In this document: one piece after another, positions 1 to 8,406 of the stretch
Layout: every line of letters begins with the position of its first letter
Position numbering within the stretch: the first letter of the stretch is position 1
Virus record (IMG/VR): IMGVR_UViG_3300024259_000010
Coordinates: 62,001-126,000 of that record
Length of the DNA stretch: 64,000 nt
Strand: one strand, 5' to 3'
From: a virus
The notes under the pieces: model-generated
Told to the model about the DNA's origin: nothing
Databases searched by the model: none
What the model saw: only the letters and a program-made list of their open reading frames with translations
Program-made: the position numbers and the translations under genes

Positions 1-2844
1 TTTAAATGAAATTGTATACGTAGGTTCACCTTCCGAGTCAGGATATCTAAATGGAGCCCATCCAAATTTAGGTGGTACCATGATACCACCATCATTGGCT
101 TCAGCAGGAGCAGATGTTAATGGTACCCCAGACTCTTTTAAATACCATGTATCAGTATCAAAGGTTAATGTAAAGTTACCAGATACCCATTCAGGTAATC
201 CGCCATTTAAAGCAAACGTGAAGTCTGTAACATGTGTATTGAATGCATAATTATCTAACGTAATGATACGTGGAAATGCACGTATTAAAGAGTTAGCTAC
301 GATATTATTATCTAATTCAATATAACCGTAATAATCTTCTCCAACATCGATCTTTGTTATCTTTACAATCTCTCCAGTACGAGAGATTTCAAAGTCTTCA
401 AGATATGATACACCGTCTTCATCTGGTCTATACATATATTGACCAACTTGTTTTATCTTAATAAAGTCAGCACCAGATCCAGGATCGTATAAAACAAGAG
501 AACCATTAGTATCTCTAAGATAACTGTCAGTTGAATATTTTTGATTTATATTATCGGGATAAGTCTCAAATTCATGCTGATCATATGAAATATCAACAGC
601 AGTGAACAGCTCTTTAATAGTAGACCCGAATTTTACATTTAGATTATAAATAGACAATGTCTCAAATCCAATAGTAGCACTAGTTGTCAAATATTCATTA
701 TCTATTCCATCTAAGGTGGGAATAATAGAACCATTGAGCAATAGTGATATTGTGATATCATCATTAAGTCTAATAAACCCAGTTACACTATTTTCAAACT
801 TAAACTGAATGAGTTCGGGAGTGTTTATCCAACCATTAGTTTCAAGTTCAATATCATAAGTATATAACCCATTTTCATCAAATACAGCATCAACACCAGT
901 ATCATTATTATTCTTAAAAACAGTATTATTAAGTTTATTAACAGTAGATGCAACCACAGCAACATTAGTAGGTACTAATGGAGTAGGCAGTTCTTGTGCA
1001 TATGATGCTTTAACTTCAACACTAATAATATATTTCAAAATAGAAGTATTGCGATCACCAGCATCGGCATCAACTATTTCCATACGTTCGGCATTAATTA
1101 CAACATTGTTAATTGACAGTTGTATTTCAGCAGCAGCCTCTGCAACAAAATCTCTATTAATAATCTCTGGTGATTCTAAATCAAATGTTTCACCAAATGG
1201 TATATTATTTATAGTTGATACTTTATTATAGAAAGGATTGTATGTATATGTACTATTATTAAGATCATCAATAAATGCTTGTTGTGTTAGTGGGTTTTCT
1301 TTTTTGCTCTCCAATAATAACACTTCCGCATCACTCATCGGTTTAGCAATATCAGTATCTTTATTATAAAGGTACATAACATCAGGTGTCATTAGAAATG
1401 ATCCATCACGATATCGTCTAATATTTTTAATTTTATAATCATTACCAGATTCAATATCAGAAGTACGTAAAAGTGTTGTAATATCACCAGATGGTACAAT
1501 AGCACCTTTAACATCTCTAAGTTCTTTATAGCATAAATAAATTCTAGATGTAATACCATCTTTAAACTTACTAACTTTCATTCCAACATTAAGATCTTCA
1601 AAGTAGCCAACTAAATCCATAGGTGTGATTAACAATTCATCATTAAACGTATCATAAATAACACGGCGACGTAGATTAGTATAATCCATTCCAACACTAC
1701 CACCAATAATACGTTGATCAATTATCCCAATGTTAATATTATTTCTATTGGTTAACATAGATGAATATTTATCAGTACTTTCAACACCAGTAAGTGGGAA
1801 CTTGGCTGGAATTAATGCACCTGCTAATGGAGAAGTATCGATATCTACCTCACCTTTAGTAGCTAGAATTTCAATCTTGAGTTTATTACCTAACTGATCC
1901 TGTGTCATATATACAAATGGGATAGCTAGTTTGATAGACTTAGTTTCCTGCATAACCGTAACAATAGCTGTTGGCACATCCTCAGAATCTACATCATAAA
2001 TCTTTGAAGATAATGTTTGATGTAACTCAGTCCACGTCTCACCTTTTTCATCTACAAAAGTAGATTGTGAATGTGGTGATGGTTCCATGTATTCAATACT
2101 TGTACTATTGTTATAGTTCTCATAAACTTTGTTTGTATAAATACGAACAGCGTAGAACTCGTCTTCAAATGGATACTCTTTTACAAAAGGAGTAGCTTTG
2201 AAAACTTCTTCTTCATAGTAGGTACGTTCGAATTGATATGTAGGGATTTTAATGGATAGTAATTTAACAGTATCAACACTATAAATCCTACTCTCTAATA
2301 ATTCACTAGCAAGACCGAAGATTGGGTTAGTAACAGTTGTATCGTATACAACGGTAGCCGTGTCGGTATTTACATTGAAACGAATTTCAATTGGGTAATG
2401 TAGTGAGTAAGTATAATTACCAATTAGAAAAATAGTATCTCTAGGGATAATAGCTTTTCTATAAAGTATGTATTGTTCTGCTGTGTCATCATCAGCGTAT
2501 ACCGGTGGGGCTTCACGGAGACTATCCATAGCAACTACAAATTCTAGATTGGTACCAGATGGAGTAGCGAATAATCCAATGTAATCAAAATCTGACATAT
2601 GTTTATATAACGTCTCTGAGTTAGTTGCCCGAACTGGAAACGTATCATCTAATGCTTGAATAGTATCTTTAGTAATGTTAGATGACATAGTGGAGAATGA
2701 ATCTATTAAAAATGATGCGACGTTATTTGGAGTCAGTACACCATTCCCACCAGCTATCTGGCTTTCCATCCCCTGCAATATCTCATGTTGAATCCGGGAT
2801 GGAGCGGCATACAACTCAGTAATTTTTTCATTAGTTTTATTCAT
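1..2844 (-). CDS. Large baseplate-type virion protein, C-terminus beyond window
   Basis: An uninterrupted reading frame runs from an ATG at 2844 to the window edge, 948 codons without a stop, so the protein is longer than what is visible. The start is preceded by AAGGAATTTTTT. The N-terminus (MNKTNEKITELYAAPSRIQ) is followed by a segment containing LYKHMSDFDYIGLFATPSG and then long stretches of beta-rich, Asp/Thr/Asn-rich sequence without cysteines or membrane segments. This is typical of a large baseplate wedge or tail protein, and the start of the chain reminds me of jumbo-phage baseplate wedge (gp6/J-like) proteins. That family link is from memory and not proven. It sits 11 nt after the neighbouring virion gene on the same strand, so the two are probably co-transcribed from the late-type promoter near 3947. 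Confidence 0.55.
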   Translation of the reverse strand, partial: MNKTNEKITELYAAPSRIQHEILQGMESQIAGGNGVLTPNNVASFLIDSFSTMSSNITKDTIQALDDTFPVRATNSETLYKHMSDFDYIGLFATPSGTNLEFVVAMDSLREAPPVYADDDTAEQYILYRKAIIPRDTIFLIGNYTYSLHYPIEIRFNVNTDTATVVYDTTVTNPIFGLASELLESRIYSVDTVKLLSIKIPTYQFERTYYEEEVFKATPFVKEYPFEDEFYAVRIYTNKVYENYNNSTSIEYMEPSPHSQSTFVDEKGETWTELHQTLSSKIYDVDSEDVPTAIVTVMQETKSIKLAIPFVYMTQDQLGNKLKIEILATKGEVDIDTSPLAGALIPAKFPLTGVESTDKYSSMLTNRNNINIGIIDQRIIGGSVGMDYTNLRRRVIYDTFNDELLITPMDLVGYFEDLNVGMKVSKFKDGITSRIYLCYKELRDVKGAIVPSGDITTLLRTSDIESGNDYKIKNIRRYRDGSFLMTPDVMYLYNKDTDIAKPMSDAEVLLLESKKENPLTQQAFIDDLNNSTYTYNPFYNKVSTINNIPFGETFDLESPEIINRDFVAEAAAEIQLSINNVVINAERMEIVDADAGDRNTSILKYIISVEVKASYAQELPTPLVPTNVAVVASTVNKLNNTVFKNNNDTGVDAVFDENGLYTYDIELETNGWINTPELIQFKFENSVTGFIRLNDDITISLLLNGSIIPTLDGIDNEYLTTSATIGFETLSIYNLNVKFGSTIKELFTAVDISYDQHEFETYPDNINQKYSTDSYLRDTNGSLVLYDPGSGADFIKIKQVGQYMYRPDEDGVSYLEDFEISRTGEIVKITKIDVGEDYYGYIELDNNIVANSLIRAFPRIITLDNYAFNTHVTDFTFALNGGLPEWVSGNFTLTFDTDTWYLKESGVPLTSAPAEANDGGIMVPPKFGWAPFRYPDSEGEPTYTISFK

Positions 2845-2855
2845 AAAAAATTCCT

Positions 2856-3911
2856 TTAATAATTAACAAATACTAATCGGATTCTTCCACCCGAAGTATC
2901 TATCCATGGAGACCCTTTGAAGTTCTCATGTGGGTCGTAGGTTCTATCAACATAGGAAAGTTTCTCATTTAACACGGGCTTACGATGGACTCTTCTATAT
3001 CGATTGACTAGCATATTGAAATCCTGTAAAATTGTATACTTACCATATTCGATCTTATTAGCTACGAATGGTACAGTGAATTTACCAGAATCTGTATTAT
3101 AAATTTCAGCTTCTCCATAATTGAATATAGCTCCGAATGGAGCTGATCTAGGAAAGCACCCAGTTGCTTTAGCATACTTTGTGATATATTTCTTTGAAGG
3201 ATCTAATATGAATCTATAAATAGAAACAGTATAGTTCATACGTTGTGCTTCAATATCATCTTGGTAAGCAGGCATCATACCTTTTGTAACATAGCCCATA
3301 TACATCATCCAGAAGAAGAAGATAGCGGCTAGTGGCCCATTTTGAATATCCTTGAAAGTTAAGTTCAAATCATATGTCTTACTTAATTGATCATATCCTG
3401 TAGCGAATGTCTGATCTTCAGAATGGAAACCTGCATCGGTAGTCAATGTTTGTACAACTGGATCTGGAAATCCAGTAACACTCTGTAGTCCATTCATCAA
3501 TGGTACAAAGAACGGATTAGATGGATCAATAAGACCACACTTACTTACATGTGATTTAAAGTCAATGCAGTATTTAGTATCCATCATGCATTTAATTGCA
3601 TAACCCATAGATCTAGGATCTAGAGTATCTAGTGGAGCAAATTCAGCTCTTGATCTTAATGATCCTGATCGTAGACATAGTCGAGGTCTTGTTATAAATG
3701 TTAATCCTGTATGTTCAACATTAGGTGGTAACATGTTTCTGTGATATCTATCAATCCCACTAAAGAAGGTTTGGTATGTATTATAGAACCCGCCGCCACC
3801 GACAGATTTCGATACCATATCTAAATACTTTTTTTTCTCAGCGTCAGTGAGCTGAGCAATACCTTCAGCAGAAACTGGCCTATTTGGAAAATCATTTCTG
3901 TTGGGTGCCAT
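2856..3911 (-). CDS. Virion structural protein, unrecognised family
   Basis: This 351-residue protein starts at an ATG preceded by AAAAGGAGTTTTT, an excellent ribosome site. It has no signal peptide. A Gly stretch (VGGGGFYNTYQ, about residues 36-46) is followed by aromatic and Met-rich segments (FFFWMMYMGYV near residue 205), which may be buried packing rather than a membrane span. It is the first gene of a minus-strand pair with the large baseplate-like protein and diverges from the plus-strand gene at 4000. The shared intergenic region carries a TATG motif for each direction. Position and composition suggest a virion, probably tail or baseplate, component. I do not recognise the fold. Confidence 0.55.
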   Translation of the reverse strand: MAPNRNDFPNRPVSAEGIAQLTDAEKKKYLDMVSKSVGGGGFYNTYQTFFSGIDRYHRNMLPPNVEHTGLTFITRPRLCLRSGSLRSRAEFAPLDTLDPRSMGYAIKCMMDTKYCIDFKSHVSKCGLIDPSNPFFVPLMNGLQSVTGFPDPVVQTLTTDAGFHSEDQTFATGYDQLSKTYDLNLTFKDIQNGPLAAIFFFWMMYMGYVTKGMMPAYQDDIEAQRMNYTVSIYRFILDPSKKYITKYAKATGCFPRSAPFGAIFNYGEAEIYNTDSGKFTVPFVANKIEYGKYTILQDFNMLVNRYRRVHRKPVLNEKLSYVDRTYDPHENFKGSPWIDTSGGRIRLVFVNY

Positions 3912-3946
3912 AAAAACTCCTTTTATCTTTTTACTATTTTATCTAA

Positions 3947-3950
3947 CATA
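3947..3950 (-). promoter_or_regulatory. Late-type promoter motif TATG (minus)
   Basis: On the minus strand the sequence reads ATACTATGTTAGAT, with TATG 36 nt before the start codon at 3911. The same tetranucleotide in AT-rich context lies 29-37 nt before many structural gene starts in this window. TATG is the core described for phiKZ late promoters. The assignment is by pattern only. Confidence 0.4.
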
Positions 3951-3957
3951 GTATGAT

Positions 3958-3970
3958 GAATTTATGTATA
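3958..3970 (+). promoter_or_regulatory. Late-type promoter motif TTTATGTATA (plus)
   Basis: GAATTTATGTATA lies 30 nt before the start codon at 4000. The same string occurs in minus orientation at 23496-23508, 47018-47030 and (as TTTATGTGTA) 52524-52536, each 30-32 nt from a start codon. The repeat and its fixed spacing support a promoter element. Confidence 0.5.
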
Positions 3971-3999
3971 TTTTAAGTATTTTAAAAAAGGAGTAAAAA

Positions 4000-5283
4000 A
4001 TGAACCCAGCATTAGCAGCAGAAGTTGCAAATAAAGTTGCGCAAGAGGGTAAAAAACATGGAAAAATAAGTGAAAACTTATCTATGTTCTTTATTAGATT
4101 GATGAATCTAGACGGTGAGAACTTCAAATCACTTACTGGTATTTCAAAACAAGTACAGGTATCAAGCATGGCTTACATCGAAGATAGTCTTGTAAACACC
4201 GAAATCGCAGTTCCTCTAATGGGCACTCTAAACCAGATTTATCTTGGTTATGTATTAACTGCATTAAATATTTATAACTCTATCGGTCGCTCTAAGACAC
4301 TACGTGAAGTAGTAGGTCGTGTAGCAAATGAAGATATCTCATTACATATCTCTGAAGAGAATTTGATCGATCAACATTTTGGTAAGGCTAATGTTTCTAC
4401 TGAAGGACATGATGCTGCTAAGATCTATAACATTGAAGATGCTGTTAAGCATTTAGCTACTGGTCGTCTTATTGAATTTGAGTTCAATCTTAATTCTATA
4501 CAGATGTCTGAATTCGGAGGCGGTGGAAAAGATACAACTGTAGCAACGGATGTATCAGATAATTCTAGAGATACACGTTTTGAAAAAGATACAGATGCAA
4601 ATGGTAATGTTATAAGAGGCGATAATATGCATGAAGCCGGTGGTACTCTTAAAGAAAAAGGTGATACTACGAAAACTACTATTAAGTCACTACCAGGAGT
4701 TGTTAAAGTTCCTCTGTATGTTTCAGTCAAACCTGTGTTGTTACCTGAGTCAGTTGCAAAAGCTATCTTTAAGCTTAACTTCCCTATGTCTCTTAAGAGA
4801 CGTTGGATGCAAGTTAAGACACGTGAGATTAGTTTCTTCAAAGATTTCTTATTGTCATTAGACCTTATTAATCTTCACAAGAAAGCATTGCGTGCTGATA
4901 AGAACAATGTACTTTCTCGTTTCTATAACGACAAAGCTAAAAAAGACAGAATGCGTATTAAGTCTGCCATCTTTGGTAACCAGAAAAATAATCTGGCTAG
5001 TTCTATGATTATCATTTCTAAAGAGACATTTGATACTGTTGCAAAAGAAGCTAAACTTAACTTTGCTAATCCTAACGATCGTCAGAAGTTCTTCAATGAA
5101 TCATATTCTATGATGCTTGTTGTTGTTGACGAAATGTATGAGATGTGTGACATCTATTACAATGGTATTACCCAACCTAGTGAGATGCCTTACAAGGCTA
5201 TCAAGCAAGGGAATACTAAGTCCGGAGTTGACATGACTGAAATCATGAAGACTATTGCTAAGGGCTCTGCTCCTAGATTCTAA
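4000..5283 (+). CDS. Probable virion protein, unrecognised
   Basis: This 427-residue protein follows the ribosome site AAAAAAGGAGTAAAAA and a TTTATGTATA late-type promoter motif. The N-terminus is helical (MNPALAAEVANKVAQEGKKH). A middle section around residues 165-245 is Gly/Asp/Thr-rich and probably a disordered loop, and the C-terminal half is again helical and Lys-rich. There is no signal peptide or membrane segment. It is the first of three closely spaced plus-strand genes (4000, 5308, 6289), so it probably forms one late operon with them. I cannot assign a family. A head or neck structural role is an inference from the promoter type and neighbours. Confidence 0.5.
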   Translation: MNPALAAEVANKVAQEGKKHGKISENLSMFFIRLMNLDGENFKSLTGISKQVQVSSMAYIEDSLVNTEIAVPLMGTLNQIYLGYVLTALNIYNSIGRSKTLREVVGRVANEDISLHISEENLIDQHFGKANVSTEGHDAAKIYNIEDAVKHLATGRLIEFEFNLNSIQMSEFGGGGKDTTVATDVSDNSRDTRFEKDTDANGNVIRGDNMHEAGGTLKEKGDTTKTTIKSLPGVVKVPLYVSVKPVLLPESVAKAIFKLNFPMSLKRRWMQVKTREISFFKDFLLSLDLINLHKKALRADKNNVLSRFYNDKAKKDRMRIKSAIFGNQKNNLASSMIIISKETFDTVAKEAKLNFANPNDRQKFFNESYSMMLVVVDEMYEMCDIYYNGITQPSEMPYKAIKQGNTKSGVDMTEIMKTIAKGSAPRF

Positions 5284-5307
5284 TTTAAATAAAGGAAATA
5301 AATTATA

Positions 5308-6285
5308 ATGAACGCTAAACAAAAATTAGATAAGAAATTAAATAAGTTACTAGGTTCTAGAGGTGCATTCGTAAAACATTTCACCCTTAAGGATCTAGAA
5401 GCTTATATTGATATTCTTCTCGCATCACATATCAATATTAAAGTTGCTACTCGGAATATCCCTGATAGAATCTTTAATAGACTAGGCCCAGTCTTGTCTG
5501 CAAAATCTAGTGTTAGTAAACCTGGCTTTAAAGAATATAATCTTTATAAGTTAGCGTTAGCTAATCCTGTTAAAATCTTGGAAGACAGAACCGCTATGTC
5601 ATCTTTGGTAAATGCTAATGATGCATACATTGGTATTCTTAATGAACTCAAAGATAATCTTTCAGTGTATTTCACTAGTGATAAGATTAACTTGTTTAAT
5701 ATGAAATTATCACATGTTGTAATCATGAGTGTGTTATATCAGAGTGAACGTTTAAGTACGTTCTCTAAGTACATGTTGTCTATCGTGACATCTTGTATTA
5801 CTGGTTCCACCAAAGAGATTCCACAATACCAACTCCAGTACTGTTCTGATAACTATAAAGAATTAGCTATTACTATTTCTGAACTCATGAACAACTCTGG
5901 TGAAAAGAACTTCGGTAAGATTATTAATAACATCAAGATCAAAGCAGATGACTTTACTTTGATTTCAGATGATTCTAAATCACAAGTTGGTAGAATGAAT
6001 ATCAAAGGTTTAACTTCATCTGAAGATAAACTATTATCACGTGGTGTTCGTGGTCTATACTTACCTCGTAAGATTGGTGAGATGATCAACAATAAGCGTA
6101 ATGATAAACATAACCATCTCAAGAATGAGGAAGAATGGTTACGTGCTCAGATGGCTTTAGTCATTGCTAAGATGGAACGTATTGATGAAGACTCTCCTGA
6201 GTACATCAAACTGAAGAATGTTGTATCTAAGTACAATGATCTTATCAATAAGTACGAAAGAAAACAGAAAAAGTACGAGGATTAA
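5308..6285 (+). CDS. Unrecognised protein in late-type operon
   Basis: This 325-residue, largely helical and Lys-rich protein starts 24 nt after the previous gene, behind AAAGGAAATAAATTATA. The C-terminal third (about residues 255-325) is strongly charged and heptad-like, ending in KYNDLINKYERKQKKYED, so a coiled coil is likely. There are no cysteine clusters, signal peptide or recognisable catalytic motif. It is followed after 3 nt by the gene at 6289, which indicates translational coupling. The function is unknown. It probably acts with its operon neighbours. Confidence 0.5.
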   Translation: MNAKQKLDKKLNKLLGSRGAFVKHFTLKDLEAYIDILLASHINIKVATRNIPDRIFNRLGPVLSAKSSVSKPGFKEYNLYKLALANPVKILEDRTAMSSLVNANDAYIGILNELKDNLSVYFTSDKINLFNMKLSHVVIMSVLYQSERLSTFSKYMLSIVTSCITGSTKEIPQYQLQYCSDNYKELAITISELMNNSGEKNFGKIINNIKIKADDFTLISDDSKSQVGRMNIKGLTSSEDKLLSRGVRGLYLPRKIGEMINNKRNDKHNHLKNEEEWLRAQMALVIAKMERIDEDSPEYIKLKNVVSKYNDLINKYERKQKKYED

Positions 6286-6288
6286 AAT

Positions 6289-7290
6289 ATGAAGCTATTC
6301 AATATAGATCCTAAGAAATTGATTAAGAGTGTTAGAAGAGGCCACTTTGGTCAATACACTGGAATCGGAATCTTTTGTCAAACGGCTGCTGAATTCTTAC
6401 AGTTCATCGAGGATGTAAACTTCGAACCTACTAGAACTGCGGCATATGCTTATCTTAAAAATACAGGTGGTGGATTTAGACCTGGTGATGAAGCGTATGA
6501 AGCAGATGTAGATGAGACTGTTAAATTGTATCCAAAACAATTGAAAACATTATTCTATGCTAATCAGACTAAGATCATGCTTCTCTTTATCAATATTGTA
6601 TTTGAGAACATGCAACGATTGTCTGCTAGAAAATCATCTAAGAAGTATTCTAACATTTCCATCTTCCTTATTAACAATAGTGTACTAGAAGGACTTATTG
6701 ATGTTATGAGTGGTGTTAAACCTATTGCTCATATTAATGTCATGGAAGTTCTACAGCGTGAAGCTGTACATCAAGCTAATATTAAAGATGGTGAGACAAC
6801 TGATTCGTATGTATATTCAGAGAAGCAGTTAGATAAAGATCTTCTTAATGAACTTAGAAATAGAATGTGTGATGTTTATATGCACAGTCGCCGCAACTCT
6901 AATAACATTGTTGATAATCATGTGAATGAAAGAACTGTTATTGATGCTCTTAAGTTAATTGTAAAACCTGTTGTTAAAGAGAAGTGTCCTCAAGACAGTA
7001 TTATATTTGATTATACTACATTTAGTTTCATTAGAGATATCTCTAGAAACCCTTTGATGTATGGTCATCCTGATTTTGAGCTGACTAAAGAAGACGTTCT
7101 CTATTCTACTGATTATATTTCCATGTGGGCTAATCTTCCTCATAGACTACTTGCTAAGCGTAAATGTAAAAACCATAGAATGCTTCTCTGTATCGTAAAC
7201 ATGATCGTATTGGACGTTCTTATGAATAAGAATAACAATTGTAACAACGATGATATAGCACAACCAGTTGAGGCTGTCGGTAGTTGCTAA
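6289..7290 (+). CDS. Unrecognised protein in late-type operon
   Basis: This 333-residue protein starts at an ATG whose ribosome site (GAGGATTAAAAT) overlaps the end of the previous gene. It has a basic N-terminus (KKLIKSVRRGHFGQYTG), a Gly-rich turn (NTGGGFRPGD near residue 60), and a mostly helical remainder. The C-terminus is Asn-rich with scattered cysteines. I see no known motif. It is the last gene before an early-type promoter (7314) and a short transcription unit. Confidence 0.5.
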   Translation: MKLFNIDPKKLIKSVRRGHFGQYTGIGIFCQTAAEFLQFIEDVNFEPTRTAAYAYLKNTGGGFRPGDEAYEADVDETVKLYPKQLKTLFYANQTKIMLLFINIVFENMQRLSARKSSKKYSNISIFLINNSVLEGLIDVMSGVKPIAHINVMEVLQREAVHQANIKDGETTDSYVYSEKQLDKDLLNELRNRMCDVYMHSRRNSNNIVDNHVNERTVIDALKLIVKPVVKEKCPQDSIIFDYTTFSFIRDISRNPLMYGHPDFELTKEDVLYSTDYISMWANLPHRLLAKRKCKNHRMLLCIVNMIVLDVLMNKNNNCNNDDIAQPVEAVGSC

Positions 7291-7313
7291 CGTAGATGAT
7301 AAATATATAGACA

Positions 7314-7321
7314 TATATTAC
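7314..7321 (+). promoter_or_regulatory. Early-type promoter motif TATATTAC
   Basis: The sequence reads ACATATATTACCTATATAGA. TATATTAC is the core reported for phiKZ early promoters. The same extended block recurs at 17334, 25619, 39106 and, with one mismatch, 28987, always 37-61 nt ahead of the first open frame. Here that frame is a 9-codon minigene at 7360. Confidence 0.6.
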
Positions 7322-7359
7322 CTATATAGAAGATTAACTATAAAGGAAAGGTGATTAAT

Positions 7360-7389
7360 ATGTTTACTGCATTTATCCTATGTCTATAG
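7360..7389 (+). CDS. Nine-residue minigene behind early promoter
   Basis: ATG at 7360 is preceded by AAAGGAAAGGTGATTAAT, as strong a ribosome site as those of the long genes. The frame encodes MFTAFILCL and stops at TAG. It begins 46 nt after the start of the TATATTAC motif, the same spacing as the minigene before the GyrB-like gene. A leader peptide, a hydrophobic micropeptide, or a translation-start decoy on a short RNA are all possible. Chance occurrence cannot be excluded for a frame this short. Confidence 0.35.
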   Translation: MFTAFILCL

Positions 7390-7432
7390 TCAATCTTAAT
7401 AGATGACTATTTACAAAAAATTGTAATAACGA

Positions 7433-7480
7433 GTGATCCACATATATTTCTAAACAGATATATGTGGGTCACATTTTTTT
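7433..7480 (+). terminator. Stem-loop terminator
   Basis: GTGATCCACATATAT and its near-perfect complement ATATATGTGGGTCAC (one G-T pair) form a 15-bp stem with a 10-nt loop, followed by a run of T. It closes the short early unit from 7314. The next gene's ribosome site (TTTTTTGGAGATTTT) begins in its T-run. Confidence 0.75.
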
Positions 7481-7489
7481 GGAGATTTT

Positions 7490-8404
7490 ATGGAATTAAA
7501 TGATATGATGGATATGTCCATATTAATGGAATGTTCTAGAATTAATGAAGAAATTACCACAGGGTGTGAAGAACTCGATAGCCTCTGTGTAAAAGCAGAT
7601 ACTGTTAAAGGTTTCCTAGAAGAGATTCCGAAATTCGGAACTTCATCTGAACGTCTTAAAGAAATTCATGCGCACTTCACTGATAACAATATGGAGATTG
7701 GACTTTCTCTAAACAAACAAGCTTTCCTTGCTAATGCTACTATTGCATATGAAGAAAAACTTCATAATACGATTATGATGGCAATTAAAAAGATTTTAGA
7801 AAAGTTGAAAGAACTTATTAAAAACATTATTAGAATGAATCTAATTCTTGCTAATAAATTGAAAACTGAAACACGTTATGGTGTCATTGCTAATTTGAGA
7901 AAATATCCTGCTAATACTTTTAAAGGAGCTATTGTTCCTTTCTATAAGAAAGCTACATTGAATCCAGCCTTACAGACAATGAAAGGTATTGATTTCAATA
8001 AGATGGGGTCTAATGATCAATTACAGAATGCTTTACAACCATTACAGGTAAAAACATTTGATACCCTAGGATGGGTTATCAATGGTAATGTTATTTCTAA
8101 AGCACCTAGAAAAGAATTGTCTACAACCATGGTTGAACTTGGTTGGGCTATGGATGATCTCAATAGACTAGCTAATGACACTATTGGTTTATTGACTACT
8201 CCGTTTATTGATGGTAGAAGTGTTATCAAGAAACTTGAAGTTGAAGCCAAGTCTGTTAAAGGTACCGATGAAGCTATTAAGCTTCGTAATAAAATTAAGA
8301 ATATTAAAAGAACTACAAACTTACTACAGGATGTTTCTACCAGTATTGCGTGGTCTATCATTCTTATAATCAATAAGCTAAAAGCAGATTATAAGGGAGT
8401 ATAA
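7490..8404 (+). CDS. Helical protein, possible internal head protein
   Basis: This 304-residue protein starts behind TTTTTTGGAGATTTT. It is almost wholly helical. Residues around 85-130 form an amphipathic Lys/Leu/Ile-rich segment (MAIKKILEKLKELIKNIIR) that resembles the basic helical stretch in the protein at 31760-32647. The chain then ends in further helices, with no catalytic motif. It lies 2 nt upstream of the metallopeptidase-like gene at 8407, so the two are likely co-translated. A structural or DNA-associated head role is a guess from this resemblance. I do not recognise the family. Confidence 0.4.
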   Translation: MELNDMMDMSILMECSRINEEITTGCEELDSLCVKADTVKGFLEEIPKFGTSSERLKEIHAHFTDNNMEIGLSLNKQAFLANATIAYEEKLHNTIMMAIKKILEKLKELIKNIIRMNLILANKLKTETRYGVIANLRKYPANTFKGAIVPFYKKATLNPALQTMKGIDFNKMGSNDQLQNALQPLQVKTFDTLGWVINGNVISKAPRKELSTTMVELGWAMDDLNRLANDTIGLLTTPFIDGRSVIKKLEVEAKSVKGTDEAIKLRNKIKNIKRTTNLLQDVSTSIAWSIILIINKLKADYKGV

Positions 8405-8406
8405 TC

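Noticed and set aside
1049-1231. Plus-strand 60-residue frame
   Set aside because: It is a shadow of the large minus-strand baseplate gene and lacks a ribosome site.
4425-4841. Minus-strand 138-residue frame
   Set aside because: It lies wholly opposite the 4000 gene, whose start and ribosome site are clear.
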